A stretch of 64,000 bases of DNA. Origin: CAZMGT01 sp964565895 (lineage in GTDB: Bacteria > Armatimonadota > Zipacnadia > UBA1398 > CAZMGT01). Each line of letters begins with the position of its first letter. Position 1 is the stretch's first letter. A program made the position numbers and the translations under genes. Positions 53,290 to 61,624 of the stretch are shown here, piece after piece. The notes beneath the pieces were generated by a model. The model had not been told where the DNA came from. It did no database searches and saw nothing but the letters and a program-made list of their open reading frames with translations. Location of the stretch: assembly GCA_964565895.1 (NCBI GenBank), contig CAZMGT010000014.1:4294-68293 (forward strand). The letters are read 5' to 3'.

Positions 53290-53478
53290 TCAGCCTCTCT
53301 GCCTGCGCTTCGCCCGACGGCGACGGGCCTTTTCCAGCCGCCGGCGGCGGTCGCTGGGCTTCTCGTACCTCTCGTGTCTCCGAGCGTCCTTTAGCTTTCC
53401 GGTCCGCTCCAGATTACGCCGGAAACGACGGAGCGCGCTATCGAGGGATTCGCCCTCCTCAACACGCACGTTGGTCAT
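53290..53478 (-). CDS. rpsU: 30S ribosomal protein S21
   Basis: The 62-residue, very basic protein matches S21: TNVRVEEGESLDSALRRFRR, then KDARRHERYEKPSDRRRR and an Arg/Lys-rich tail. ATG 53478 follows GAGGTTGGG on the minus strand; upstream in-frame codons lack conservation. S21 binds near the 3' end of 16S rRNA and aids initiation. Confidence 0.93.
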   Translation of the reverse strand: MTNVRVEEGESLDSALRRFRRNLERTGKLKDARRHERYEKPSDRRRRLEKARRRRAKRRQRG

Positions 53479-53503
53479 CCCAACCTCACACCTATCCGCC
53501 ACT

Positions 53504-53531
53504 ATTGTAAAACAGCCAGCCCACAGTTCAG
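53504..53531 (-). promoter_or_regulatory. Promoter of rpsU
   Basis: On the minus strand CTGAAC (53526-53531) and TACAAT (53504-53509) are 16 nt apart, 25 nt before the rpsU ATG. Confidence 0.5.
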
Positions 53532-53675
53532 CGCTCCGGCCGAGCCGCGGACCGTTGTTGCCTCAGTCTATCCCTATACCGCGCCCCCCGTCAAGCAACG
53601 CGCCACGATGAAGGAAGCGCAAACTTGCGTGCAGTAACAAATGCCAAGCGCAACTCGCCCAGCGGAGGAGCCCTC

Positions 53676-54701
53676 GTGCACCCGTTTTTAAACTGGAAAA
53701 TCCTGCCCAAAACGCTTGCGCCGCTAAACCAAAGCTTTGTTGAGCTGGCCGCGTTTTTGGCTGTCTTCCTCCTTGTCGCCTTGTCCATGGCCGTGCGCCG
53801 CAGGCGCCAGGCGTGGCGGCACGTTGTGCAGGTGCTCAGTATTGTGCTGTTCTTTTTCATCATTAGCTCGTGCCTTGGCGTGTTCGGGCTAATTCGCAAC
53901 GCCATTCACGGCATCCAATGGGCGGGCAAGGACGACTTGCAGGCGTTTTACTTCCTCGCCACGACGGCTGCGATAATCTCGCTGACCTTCGTCTTCGGCC
54001 CCGTGTTTTGCGGCTGGGTGTGTCCCACGGGCGCGCTGCAGGAGTTTTTGCACATGCTCCTGCGCCGGCCGCCCGGCGTGCCCATGCGCAAAGCTAGAGC
54101 AAAAGCCGTCGCCGCCGCGGTGGCCTTCGGCTTCCTCGGCTATACCGCGGTGGTAACCGTCGTTTTCAGCACACGCCGCCCCATGCTCGAGGACGCGGCA
54201 GCGCTTTGGGCGGCAGCGCTGCTCGTGCTTTTGTTGTTCGCCGTCCTCTCGCCTGCGGCCGATGGCGCGTTTCGCGTTTTGCGCTATGCCTCGCTGGCGC
54301 TCGTTGTTGGGCTAACGATCGCTGGGATAAACATTACCTCGCCGGTGCATTTTGTGTTTACCAATGTTCACGACTGGGCGAGCCTGCTCTCTACGCTCGC
54401 GATAATGTTCGCCTCGCTCGCTGTGAGCCGGTCGTTCTGCCGCTATCTTTGCCCGTTTGGGCTGCTCTGCGGCTTGGCGGGGACAAAAGCCATCCGCTCC
54501 ATCGAACTTGTCGCGGAAAGATGCACGGGGTGCAACGCTTGCGCCCGAGTTTGCGGGACGGCCTGTATTAAGAAGGGCAAGATCGAGCGCACGGCGTGCA
54601 TTATGTGCCTCGCCTGCGTCGACGCCTGCCCGGAAGGCGCGCTCGTCGTGCGAGACAACCTCGGGCCGGCCCTGGGGCGCGTGGAGGAGGCCGCGCCATG
54701 A
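53676..54701 (+). CDS. NapH/NosR-like membrane polyferredoxin
   Basis: The 341-residue protein has six or so membrane helices (near 20-38, 52-72, 90-110, 145-165, 175-195, 203-222, 235-252). Two CxxxCP motifs lie at the membrane face: FCGWVCPTGA (Cys112, Cys116) and FCRYLCPFG (Cys255, Cys259). Two [4Fe-4S] ferredoxin motifs follow at the C-terminus: CTGCNACARVC (Cys283-293) and CIMCLACVDACP (Cys308-318). This is the NapH/NosR/CcoG-like 4Fe-4S membrane family, which passes electrons between quinol and periplasmic enzymes. GTG 53676 has GGAGGAG 5 nt upstream. Its stop overlaps the next gene (ATGA). Confidence 0.88.
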   Translation: MHPFLNWKILPKTLAPLNQSFVELAAFLAVFLLVALSMAVRRRRQAWRHVVQVLSIVLFFFIISSCLGVFGLIRNAIHGIQWAGKDDLQAFYFLATTAAIISLTFVFGPVFCGWVCPTGALQEFLHMLLRRPPGVPMRKARAKAVAAAVAFGFLGYTAVVTVVFSTRRPMLEDAAALWAAALLVLLLFAVLSPAADGAFRVLRYASLALVVGLTIAGINITSPVHFVFTNVHDWASLLSTLAIMFASLAVSRSFCRYLCPFGLLCGLAGTKAIRSIELVAERCTGCNACARVCGTACIKKGKIERTACIMCLACVDACPEGALVVRDNLGPALGRVEEAAP

Positions 54702-56143
54702 GGCATGCGCTCGTTGTTGCTGCTCTCCTCTGCGCCGCGGGTGCCGCCCGCTCCGCGCGAGAGTGGCCCTGTTTTCGCGGAGACGTGCAGGCCACGGCTC
54801 AGGCATGGCTGGGCTCGCGCGTGGCCGTCGTCGCACCGTGGGAATTTAGGCCGAGCGAGCGCGTGTGGGAATATCAGCCCGACGTCCCCGTGTGGACTTC
54901 GCCGGCGATCGCCGAGGTCGCCGGCCGCGCGATGGTTTTCGTGGGCAGCTACGACCACAACATCTACGCGCTCGACGCCGCGACCGGCGCCGAGCTGTGG
55001 CGCTTCGCCACCGGTGGCACGGTCGAGGGCACGCCCGCCGTCGCCCAAGTTGCTGGGCGATGGCTCGTATTCGTCGGCGCGAGCGACCGCACGTGCTACG
55101 CCCTCGACGCTCGCCGCGGCCGCAAAGTGTGGGCGCGGGAGATCCTCGCCTGGCGGCGCACGATCGGCCGAGCGAAGATCGCCAGCCCCGCGGTGTTCGA
55201 CCTCGCCCGGGGCCGCGCGGTGGCCTTTAGCTATTGGGTTTACGACAAGTCGCTCGCTGGCCGGGTGGAAGAGGGTGGGGTTAAGTGCTTCGCCGCGCAA
55301 AGTGGCCGGCTGCTGTGGAGCGCGGTTTTGTCTACTGCTCCGCCAACGGGCATCCTCGCCGCTGAGGCGTCGGGCTCCCCGCGGCTGTACCTCGGCACGC
55401 GCGACGGCAACATCTACTGCCTTAACGCGGCTACGGGCGCCGTCGTCTGGCGCCACACGACGCGCGGGCCTGTCGCCGCCACGCCAAGCTATGCTCCGCT
55501 GCCTGGCCGGCCGCTAATTATCGTCGGCGACCGCTACGGCGAGCTGTGGGGGCTTGCTGCGGATAACGGTCACCCTGCGTGGCGGCTGAAGGTGGGCAGA
55601 TGGATCGACTCTACCGCCGCGATAGCCCGGGTGGGCGCGCGCTGGGTGGCGTTCTTCGGCTCGCAAGACCAGTCGCTTTACGCCGTTGACGCGCAAACGG
55701 GAACGGTTCTGTGGCAGTTTGAGACGCGCGGCGATGTTTACTCCTCGCCGGTGGTCTTCGCGGAGCGCGGGCGGCAGGTCGTCGCCTTCGCCTCGGGCGA
55801 CGACCATGTTTATCTCCTCGACGCCGCGACGGGGAAGGAGATTTGGCGCGTCTCGCCCGGGCGGTATTTGTGGGACTATAGGATATTGGGCGGCGCGGTG
55901 TGGGCCTCGCCCGCTGCTCTGGGCGGGGTTGGAGGATGGCTGCTTGTCGTGCCCTTTTACGATGGCGCGGTTCATGCCTACGATGTTTCCGGGCAACTTG
56001 CTCGCAAGGAGCAGGGGAGCATGGAATACGCCTTAGCCATGCTCCGCAACGTCGTTCTTACGGCACTGGGGACGGCAATTGTCGCCGCGCTGCTAATTCT
56101 TTTTCGCGGCCCCTTGGGCCACCGTAAACCCGTTTCGGGGTAA
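54698..56143 (+). CDS. PQQ-type beta-propeller protein with C-terminal membrane helix
   Basis: The 481-residue protein has a signal peptide (LVVAALLCAAGAARS), then WPCFRGD, the usual N-terminal motif of PQQ-binding-like (YncE/BamB-type) propellers. Blades repeat the pattern YALDAATGAELWRF: YALDARRGRKVW, CFAAQSGRLLW, CLNAATGAVVW, AVDAQTGTVLW and LLDAATGKEIW. Near the end a hydrophobic helix (VLTALGTAIVAALLILF) anchors it. Whether a cofactor is bound is not known; many such propellers bind none. It is translationally coupled to the polyferredoxin, which suggests a joint membrane redox or sensing complex (inference). Confidence 0.82.
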   Translation: MRHALVVAALLCAAGAARSAREWPCFRGDVQATAQAWLGSRVAVVAPWEFRPSERVWEYQPDVPVWTSPAIAEVAGRAMVFVGSYDHNIYALDAATGAELWRFATGGTVEGTPAVAQVAGRWLVFVGASDRTCYALDARRGRKVWAREILAWRRTIGRAKIASPAVFDLARGRAVAFSYWVYDKSLAGRVEEGGVKCFAAQSGRLLWSAVLSTAPPTGILAAEASGSPRLYLGTRDGNIYCLNAATGAVVWRHTTRGPVAATPSYAPLPGRPLIIVGDRYGELWGLAADNGHPAWRLKVGRWIDSTAAIARVGARWVAFFGSQDQSLYAVDAQTGTVLWQFETRGDVYSSPVVFAERGRQVVAFASGDDHVYLLDAATGKEIWRVSPGRYLWDYRILGGAVWASPAALGGVGGWLLVVPFYDGAVHAYDVSGQLARKEQGSMEYALAMLRNVVLTALGTAIVAALLILFRGPLGHRKPVSG

Positions 56144-56151
56144 GGCACATT

Positions 56152-56179
56152 TTGGTGGTTGCAGTTCTGCTACTACAAT
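56152..56179 (+). promoter_or_regulatory. Putative promoter of the MDR dehydrogenase gene
   Basis: TTGGTG at 56152-56157 and TACAAT at 56174-56179 are 16 nt apart, 23 nt before the ATG at 56203. Confidence 0.4.
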
Positions 56180-56202
56180 TGTCGGCAAAGGGTGGTTAAG
56201 GG

Positions 56203-57219
56203 ATGAAAAAGGTGGTAATCACTGGTCCGAGGCGTGCGGAGCTCGTTGACGTGCCCGATCCTCGCCCCATCCGCGATTGGGCTTTGGTTAAGGTGCACAT
56301 CGCTCCTATGTGCACCGAATACAAGGCTTTTGTTGCCGGGCGCAACGCGCAATTTCTGGGGCACGAGGCCGTGGGCGAAGTAGTCGCGCTCGCCCAACCA
56401 TGTAAGGTAGAGGTGGGCCAAAGAGTTGTCGTCCAGCCGCAATATCCCTGTGGCAAGTGCACGCTGTGTATTTCCGGAAACTACATTCACTGCGAACACA
56501 ACATTAACTACGATTCTTTCGTCGGCTCGCCCGAAGGCAAGGCAACGATGGCCCAATTTTTGCTTAAACCTTCGTGGTTGCTCTCGCCGATACCCGACGA
56601 TATGAGCTACGAGCGCGCGGCGCTTGCTTTGTGTGCGTTGGGCCCCTCGTTTGGCGCTTTTGAAAAGATGTCCCTTAGCGCGTTTGATACGGTGCTCATT
56701 ACCGGCCTTGGGCCGGTGGGCCTCGGCGCTGTGGTTAACGCAAAGTTTCGCGGTGCCCGCGTAATCGGGGTTGACCCCATACAATGGCGTCGCCAGCGCG
56801 CGTTGGAGCTCGGCGCCGACTATGTTTTCCATCCCGAGCAGCGCGACCTGCGCGCTAGCATTTTCGACCTTACCGAAGGCCGCGGTGTAGACTGCGCGCT
56901 AGACTGCTCCGGCGCGCTTTCTGCCCTGCGCCTGTGTGTTGACGCGACGAGGCGCTTGGGGAAGGTCGCCGTCGTGGGCGAGTGCTCGCTTGAGTTTTCC
57001 GTTAAGCCCTCGCCAGATCTAATCCGCAAGGGCCTTACCCTCGTTGGCTCCTGGCACTACAATCTCGCGGACTATCCTAAAATCATCAGCGTAATACGCC
57101 ACGCAAGAGGGATAGATAAGTTAGTAAGCCACGTCTTTCCATTCAGCAACGTTCAAGACGCGTTTGAAACCTCGGCTTCGCAGCAGTGTGCGAAAATACT
57201 TCTTAAGCCGTGGGAGTAG
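56203..57219 (+). CDS. Zinc-dependent MDR alcohol/polyol dehydrogenase
   Basis: This 338-residue medium-chain dehydrogenase has catalytic-zinc ligands in APMCTEY (Cys37) and LGHEAVGE (His54, Glu55). Structural-zinc cysteines are Cys83, Cys86, Cys89 and Cys97 (CGKCTLCISGNYIHC). The NAD(P) fold is at GLGPVGLGAV, near residue 170. It resembles sorbitol/threonine-type dehydrogenases acting on polyols or sugar-derived alcohols. ATG 56203 follows AAGGG. Codon choice is AT-richer than in genes left of 56,000. Confidence 0.88.
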   Translation: MKKVVITGPRRAELVDVPDPRPIRDWALVKVHIAPMCTEYKAFVAGRNAQFLGHEAVGEVVALAQPCKVEVGQRVVVQPQYPCGKCTLCISGNYIHCEHNINYDSFVGSPEGKATMAQFLLKPSWLLSPIPDDMSYERAALALCALGPSFGAFEKMSLSAFDTVLITGLGPVGLGAVVNAKFRGARVIGVDPIQWRRQRALELGADYVFHPEQRDLRASIFDLTEGRGVDCALDCSGALSALRLCVDATRRLGKVAVVGECSLEFSVKPSPDLIRKGLTLVGSWHYNLADYPKIISVIRHARGIDKLVSHVFPFSNVQDAFETSASQQCAKILLKPWE

Positions 57220-57257
57220 CTCTTTTCACACACGCACCATTTTCGGAAACTTCGCCA

Positions 57258-58499
57258 CTAATGAAGTGGGTTTTCGTACCAAAACACGCCGAGATTTGCC
57301 GCTTCCTCGCACGTCAGAACATCGAGGTCTCCGTCGCCGTCCAAATCGATTAGCTTCACGAGGTCGTACTTTATCCCTTCGCCCCCGCTTATATTGTGGG
57401 CCACCCATTGTTTGTTCTGCGCATCCTGGAAAGAAACCCAAACTGTCCCCAAAAGCTCGCCCTTCGCTTGCTCGCACGTTGCTACAATGTCTTTTACACC
57501 ATCACCATTAATGTCCCCAACGCAAACTGCTTTTGTCGTTCCTGTAGCTTCGGGCAAGGTAATAACTTGCGTGCTCCATTTTTCCCCGCTTTTATCTGCG
57601 CGTTTAAACCACCATATTTCCCTTGGCCTAACGGCAGCGAGAACATCCTGCAATCCGTCGTCGTCCAAGTCCGCCAGCGTTATAAACATAATTTCCCTTC
57701 CCTGCGCGCCGATGGCGTGTTCGCGCCACGGCTGTTCCGCTGCTCTCTTTCCGCCGGGGTTTTCCAGCCAGAAGCATCCGCGCGCCGGGCCCTTGCGGTC
57801 GCTCGCGAGAAGATCAGCGTCGCCGTCGGCGTCCATGTCCGCGGCGATAAGCGACATTATCCACCCCACCTTGCGCAGGGGGAGCCAACGCCATGCGTCA
57901 AGGTTGCGCGGGTTCTCCGGCAGCTCCCACCAGCCAATTTCCGCCCCCTGCTGCTTGCCGCCGGCGAAGATGTCCATGTCGCCGTCGCCGTCAATATCCG
58001 CGGGCGCGCAAAACATCCACATCATCTTGTTTTGCGAGGCGGGGATGGCTTGCGTCTCCCACTTGCTTGGGTTTAGGTAATCCTCCCTTCTCTTCGGCGC
58101 CCAGTGCACAAACATCGTGCGCACCTTTCCCTCGCAGCAGCTAACAACGTCAATCGCTCCATCGCGGTCTACATCAAGGAACACCGCGTCTTCCACCGAG
58201 CGCACGCGCCCCACGGTTACCGCCGGCCACTTTAGCTTCGCCTTCTCATGCCCAGGATTAATGCATACGCGAACTACGCCGCCTTCTTCCCATCCCGTGG
58301 TAACGTCAAGCAGTCCGTCGCCGTTAACATCAGCAAGGCGCACGCCGTCCGCCCCGCGCGAGGAATCGTCAACGGTATGCCGCACCCACGCCTTTCCGAT
58401 TAACGGTATTTGAGCGTGCGCTGCGCCCACAACGGCGACAAGGCCAAGGCATAGCGCGAGTATCGTGGTAGCAACACCCAATCTCTCATGTTTGGGCAC
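57258..58499 (-). CDS. FG-GAP/VCBS repeat secreted protein
   Basis: The 413-residue protein has a signal peptide ending GAAHAQ. Its calcium-type FG-GAP repeats are DVNGDGLLDV, DVDRDGAIDVV, DIDGDGDMDIF, DMDADGDADLL, DLDDDGLQDVL, DINGDGVKDIV and DLDGDGDLDVL; seven repeats should form a seven-bladed integrin-like propeller. Secreted proteins of this type bind surfaces or glycans. I use a GTG at 58499 with GGAGG just upstream; the longer open frame has no signal-like start. The 212-nt gap to the divergent beta-helix gene holds only ribosome sites that I can identify. Confidence 0.85.
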   Translation of the reverse strand: MPKHERLGVATTILALCLGLVAVVGAAHAQIPLIGKAWVRHTVDDSSRGADGVRLADVNGDGLLDVTTGWEEGGVVRVCINPGHEKAKLKWPAVTVGRVRSVEDAVFLDVDRDGAIDVVSCCEGKVRTMFVHWAPKRREDYLNPSKWETQAIPASQNKMMWMFCAPADIDGDGDMDIFAGGKQQGAEIGWWELPENPRNLDAWRWLPLRKVGWIMSLIAADMDADGDADLLASDRKGPARGCFWLENPGGKRAAEQPWREHAIGAQGREIMFITLADLDDDGLQDVLAAVRPREIWWFKRADKSGEKWSTQVITLPEATGTTKAVCVGDINGDGVKDIVATCEQAKGELLGTVWVSFQDAQNKQWVAHNISGGEGIKYDLVKLIDLDGDGDLDVLTCEEAANLGVFWYENPLH

Positions 58500-58711
58500 T
58501 TTGGTTACCTCCGAAACGTCGTCCGGCGAGCGGTAGCCAACTGCGCCGCCACATTGTCCTTCGGCAAGCAGCGCCCTCTGCCCTCTGGGCGCGTGCCGCC
58601 CCGCGGAGAGCGGGAGGATGTCGCCGCGAAAAGGCCGAACGTGCCCGCGCATTAATATAGCTGCTGTTCACCGCTGGCGTGCGGCGGCATCCCGAGCGTT
58701 GGAGGCAAGCT

Positions 58712-60985
58712 ATGCCAAAGTACGCATTGCTAGATGTGCTCTTCTCCGCAATTATCCTGTTCATCCTCGCACAAGCCCTTTGCTTGGCGGCGCCCGTTGA
58801 GCTTTTCGTCGCCCCCCAAGGCAACGACGCGTGGACGGGCCGCACGGAGCAGCCGCGCGCGCCAAACGGCCCGTTCGCCACGCTCGCCCGCGCCGCGGAC
58901 GAGCTGCGTCGGCTCAATGCCTCGGGCGCGCTGCGCGACGGCGCAGTGGTTAACGTGCTCCCTGGGACGTACTACCTCGCCGAGCCTCTGAGGCTGGGGC
59001 CGGAGCATTGCGACAAGGCGCAAGCGCCGATCGTGTTCCGCGGCGTGGGGAAGGAAAAGCCTGTGCTATGCGGAGGCAAGGTGCTCAGCGGTTTTCGCCG
59101 ATATAAGGGGAACATTGTGGTGTGCGACATGGCGGCCAACGGCCTTGCCGGCCGCAAGATAGGCCAGCTTTTCTTCGCCGGCCGGCGGCAGATCCTCGCG
59201 CGCTATCCCAACCGCGACCCTAACGATCCCCACGGCGGCCGCTGGGCGCACGTCGCCCGCGTGGAGCCGGGCGGGAGCCACACTGTGTTTTTCCACGGGC
59301 CGGACGAACAGCACAATTGGGCGCATCCCGAAGATGGCTCCGTATCCATCTTCGCCGGCTACGACTGGGCGTTTCGCATCGTTCCCCTCGCGCGCTATGA
59401 CCCCAAGCAGAGGAAGATAGTCCTGGCCAAGCCTACGTGGGGGAGCCTGCGCGTGGGCGACCGCTACTTCGTGCGCGGCCTATTTGAGGAGCTCGACGCG
59501 CCGGGGGAGTGGTATCTCAACCCGCGCACGAGGAAACTTTACTTCTGGCCGCCAAAACCCTTCTCTGCCGGGCCGGTTGTTGCGCCCGTGGCAGACAACG
59601 TTGTTGTCCTTCGCAACGCGCACCAAATACGCTTTCAGGGTTTCGTTATCGAGGTGTGCAACAGCGATGGGGTGCGAATCGAAAACTCGCGCGACTGCCA
59701 AATCTCCGCGTGCGTTGTGCGCAATGCGGGCGGGTATGGCATTGTCGTTTCCGGCGGGGCAAACAACGCGGCGCTTGGCAACGACGTTTATTGGTGTGGG
59801 CACGGGGGCATCTCCATTTCCGGCGGCGACAGAAAAACGCTTACTCCAGCAGGCAACGTTGCCGACAACAACTACGTTCACCACTGCGAGAACATCTGGA
59901 AAACCTATCGCCCGGGGGTAAACATTCGCGGGGTGGGCAACCGCGCTAGCCACAACCTCATTCACGATATGCCTCACGCGGGCATCTTGCTCTCCGGCAA
60001 CGAGAACATCGTTGAGTATAACATCGTGCACCACGTTAATTTAGAGTCCGCCGACACCGGCGGAATCTACTTTTGCTCTCGCGATTGGACGCAACGGGGC
60101 AACGTTATCCGCTACAACATTTTTCACCACTGCGGGGGCTTCGGCAAAACAAGCCCCTGGGCTCCTGTAAAGAACGGCAAGGTGCAATTTGAGTATCCGC
60201 ATTTTACCTTCGGCATCTACCTCGATGACCCCACCACCGGCACATTAGTTTACGGGAATATCTTATACGCTGTCCCCATTGTGGCAACGCACAACCACGG
60301 CGGGCGCGACAACACTTGGGAGAATAACATTATTATCGACTGCCCGGCGTTCCGCGCGGGAATGCTTTCGCCGACATGGTCGGAGTGGCCGAAGATATAC
60401 GATCGGCTCAAGGCCATGCTCTACCCGGGCTCCCCATACCCCAAGAGATATCCCAAGCTCACCCAAATACAAGACACTCATCCCGAGGAGATGTCTGGGC
60501 TGAGATTTGTCCGTAACATCGTCTACTATTCCGTAGAGGGTACGAAGTGGATACGACAAAAGCGCGGCAAGAGTTGGGGTGGGGAGGACATTATGCAATT
60601 GTATAGCGTGCGCATGAGAAAAGAGGACTTCCCCACCAATATTTGGGACTACAATTGTATCTACGCCGAGCCGGGAATCGAAGTGCGTATTGACCTTACC
60701 CTTGTTCCCGAAAAGCGCAAGTGGCTAACTTGGGAGCAATGGCGCGCGTTGGGCGCAGATAAGCACTCGACATTTGCGGACCCGCTATTTGTTTCGCTGG
60801 CAAAGCGCGACTTTCGCCTAAAGCCAAACTCGCCCGCTTTGGCCCTGGGCTTTAAGCCCATTCCCGTGGAGAAAATCGGGCCCTATGCAGATCCCCACCG
60901 CGCAACGTGGCCCATTCGCGAAGCGCCCGGCGCCGCGGCGCTCGGCGAGTTCACCACGATACGATATTACGAAGTCCCGCAGTAG
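58712..60985 (+). CDS. Secreted right-handed parallel beta-helix protein
   Basis: The 757-residue protein has a signal peptide ending ALCLAAPVE. The opening ELFVAPQGNDAWTGR plus GPFATLARAADELR and VNVLPGTYYL is the standard start of secreted beta-helix (DUF1565/NosD-like) proteins. Pectate-lyase-like coils follow, such as RIENSRDCQISACVVRNAGG, GIVVSGGANN, NYVHHCENI and NLIHDMPHAGILLSG. These are often polysaccharide lyases or glycan-binding proteins; catalytic residues cannot be assigned. ATG 58712 follows GGAGG. Confidence 0.85.
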   Translation: MPKYALLDVLFSAIILFILAQALCLAAPVELFVAPQGNDAWTGRTEQPRAPNGPFATLARAADELRRLNASGALRDGAVVNVLPGTYYLAEPLRLGPEHCDKAQAPIVFRGVGKEKPVLCGGKVLSGFRRYKGNIVVCDMAANGLAGRKIGQLFFAGRRQILARYPNRDPNDPHGGRWAHVARVEPGGSHTVFFHGPDEQHNWAHPEDGSVSIFAGYDWAFRIVPLARYDPKQRKIVLAKPTWGSLRVGDRYFVRGLFEELDAPGEWYLNPRTRKLYFWPPKPFSAGPVVAPVADNVVVLRNAHQIRFQGFVIEVCNSDGVRIENSRDCQISACVVRNAGGYGIVVSGGANNAALGNDVYWCGHGGISISGGDRKTLTPAGNVADNNYVHHCENIWKTYRPGVNIRGVGNRASHNLIHDMPHAGILLSGNENIVEYNIVHHVNLESADTGGIYFCSRDWTQRGNVIRYNIFHHCGGFGKTSPWAPVKNGKVQFEYPHFTFGIYLDDPTTGTLVYGNILYAVPIVATHNHGGRDNTWENNIIIDCPAFRAGMLSPTWSEWPKIYDRLKAMLYPGSPYPKRYPKLTQIQDTHPEEMSGLRFVRNIVYYSVEGTKWIRQKRGKSWGGEDIMQLYSVRMRKEDFPTNIWDYNCIYAEPGIEVRIDLTLVPEKRKWLTWEQWRALGADKHSTFADPLFVSLAKRDFRLKPNSPALALGFKPIPVEKIGPYADPHRATWPIREAPGAAALGEFTTIRYYEVPQ

Positions 60986-61050
60986 CAGCCGGCAAACACA
61001 GCGCCGCGGCATAATGCTTGCCGGTATTGTGCCTCCGGCGGCTGCTTTTT
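60984..61050 (+). terminator. Possible terminator after the beta-helix gene
   Basis: AGCAGCCG (60984-60991) pairs perfectly with CGGCTGCT (61039-61046), and TTTTT at 61046-61050 follows. The 47-nt loop, itself able to fold, is long for a canonical terminator. Confidence 0.4.
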
Positions 61051-61149
61051 CGCTTTCGCCGGAGCGTTTTGGGCGTAGAGTTTGTTGTAGCGGCTGTGCG
61101 CTAGTCTTAACGTGGATGTGGGAAACATCAGCGAGAGGGGCCGGTTGCC

Positions 61150-61576
61150 GTGAACGAAGAGCTTCCCGTGGCAATGCTTCTCCGTTTTTAGAAGGACATG
61201 CTGCGCATTAGGTTTTTCGAGGAGAAAATTCGCGACCACCTCGGGCCAAACAAGCTCATCCGCGGTTCGACACACCTTGATATCGGGCAGGAGGCCGTCA
61301 TGCCATCTCCGTGCCTGTCGAGAAGAGCTCGAGCATCTCCGAGATCCATCGCCGTGCAGAGGGCTATGGTGTTGCCGGGCGCAAGATCAACGGGATTGAC
61401 GTCGTCGAAGTGTTCCGCGCAGTGTGCCAAGCGGCGGAGGAGGTGGCCCAGTAAGCGAGGTGCGCGTGGGAGCGAAGTTCGCCCCAATACCGTTTAGCGA
61501 GCCGCTGGAGAGCTTTGTCCTCCCCCAAGTTGAGGATATTATCTCTGCCGTCAGGAGCGTCTTAGAATACGCGTAA
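61150..61576 (+). pseudogene. Decayed thiamine-dependent 2-oxoacid dehydrogenase E1 alpha/E1 beta relic
   Basis: Three fragments lie in a row in three frames. Fragment 1 (GTG 61150 to about 61301) reads as the E1 alpha N-terminus (MLRIRFFEEKIRDHLGPN, then LIRGSTHLDIGQEAV) and has an in-frame TAG at 61189-61191. Fragment 2 (61311-61454, ending TAA) is the E1 alpha C-terminus (ISEIHRRAEGYGVAGRKING, then DVVEVFRAVCQAAEE). Fragment 3 (61457-61576, ending TAA) is the E1 beta C-terminus (VRVGAKFAPIPFSEPLESFV, then LPQVEDIISAVRSVL). Most of both proteins, including the TPP-binding region, is deleted. Intact families: pyruvate, acetoin or branched-chain 2-oxoacid dehydrogenase E1. The fragments cannot make an enzyme. 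Confidence 0.85.
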
Positions 61577-61624
61577 GTATTGGAGTTGTGCTTCGCGTCA
61601 TTGTGGTTGTGCAATACGCGTAAG
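61566..61624 (+). repeat. 12-nt direct repeat AATACGCGTAAG
   Basis: Identical copies are at 61566-61577, spanning the stop of the E1 beta relic, and at 61613-61624, inside the 3' end of the GH62 gene. They may mark a recombination or deletion junction. Confidence 0.45.

Noticed and set aside
61189..61191. In-frame TAG in the E1 alpha fragment as a recoded codon (pyrrolysine or suppression)
   Set aside because: Large deletions and frame changes follow directly, so the gene is dead; a nonsense mutation is the simpler reading.
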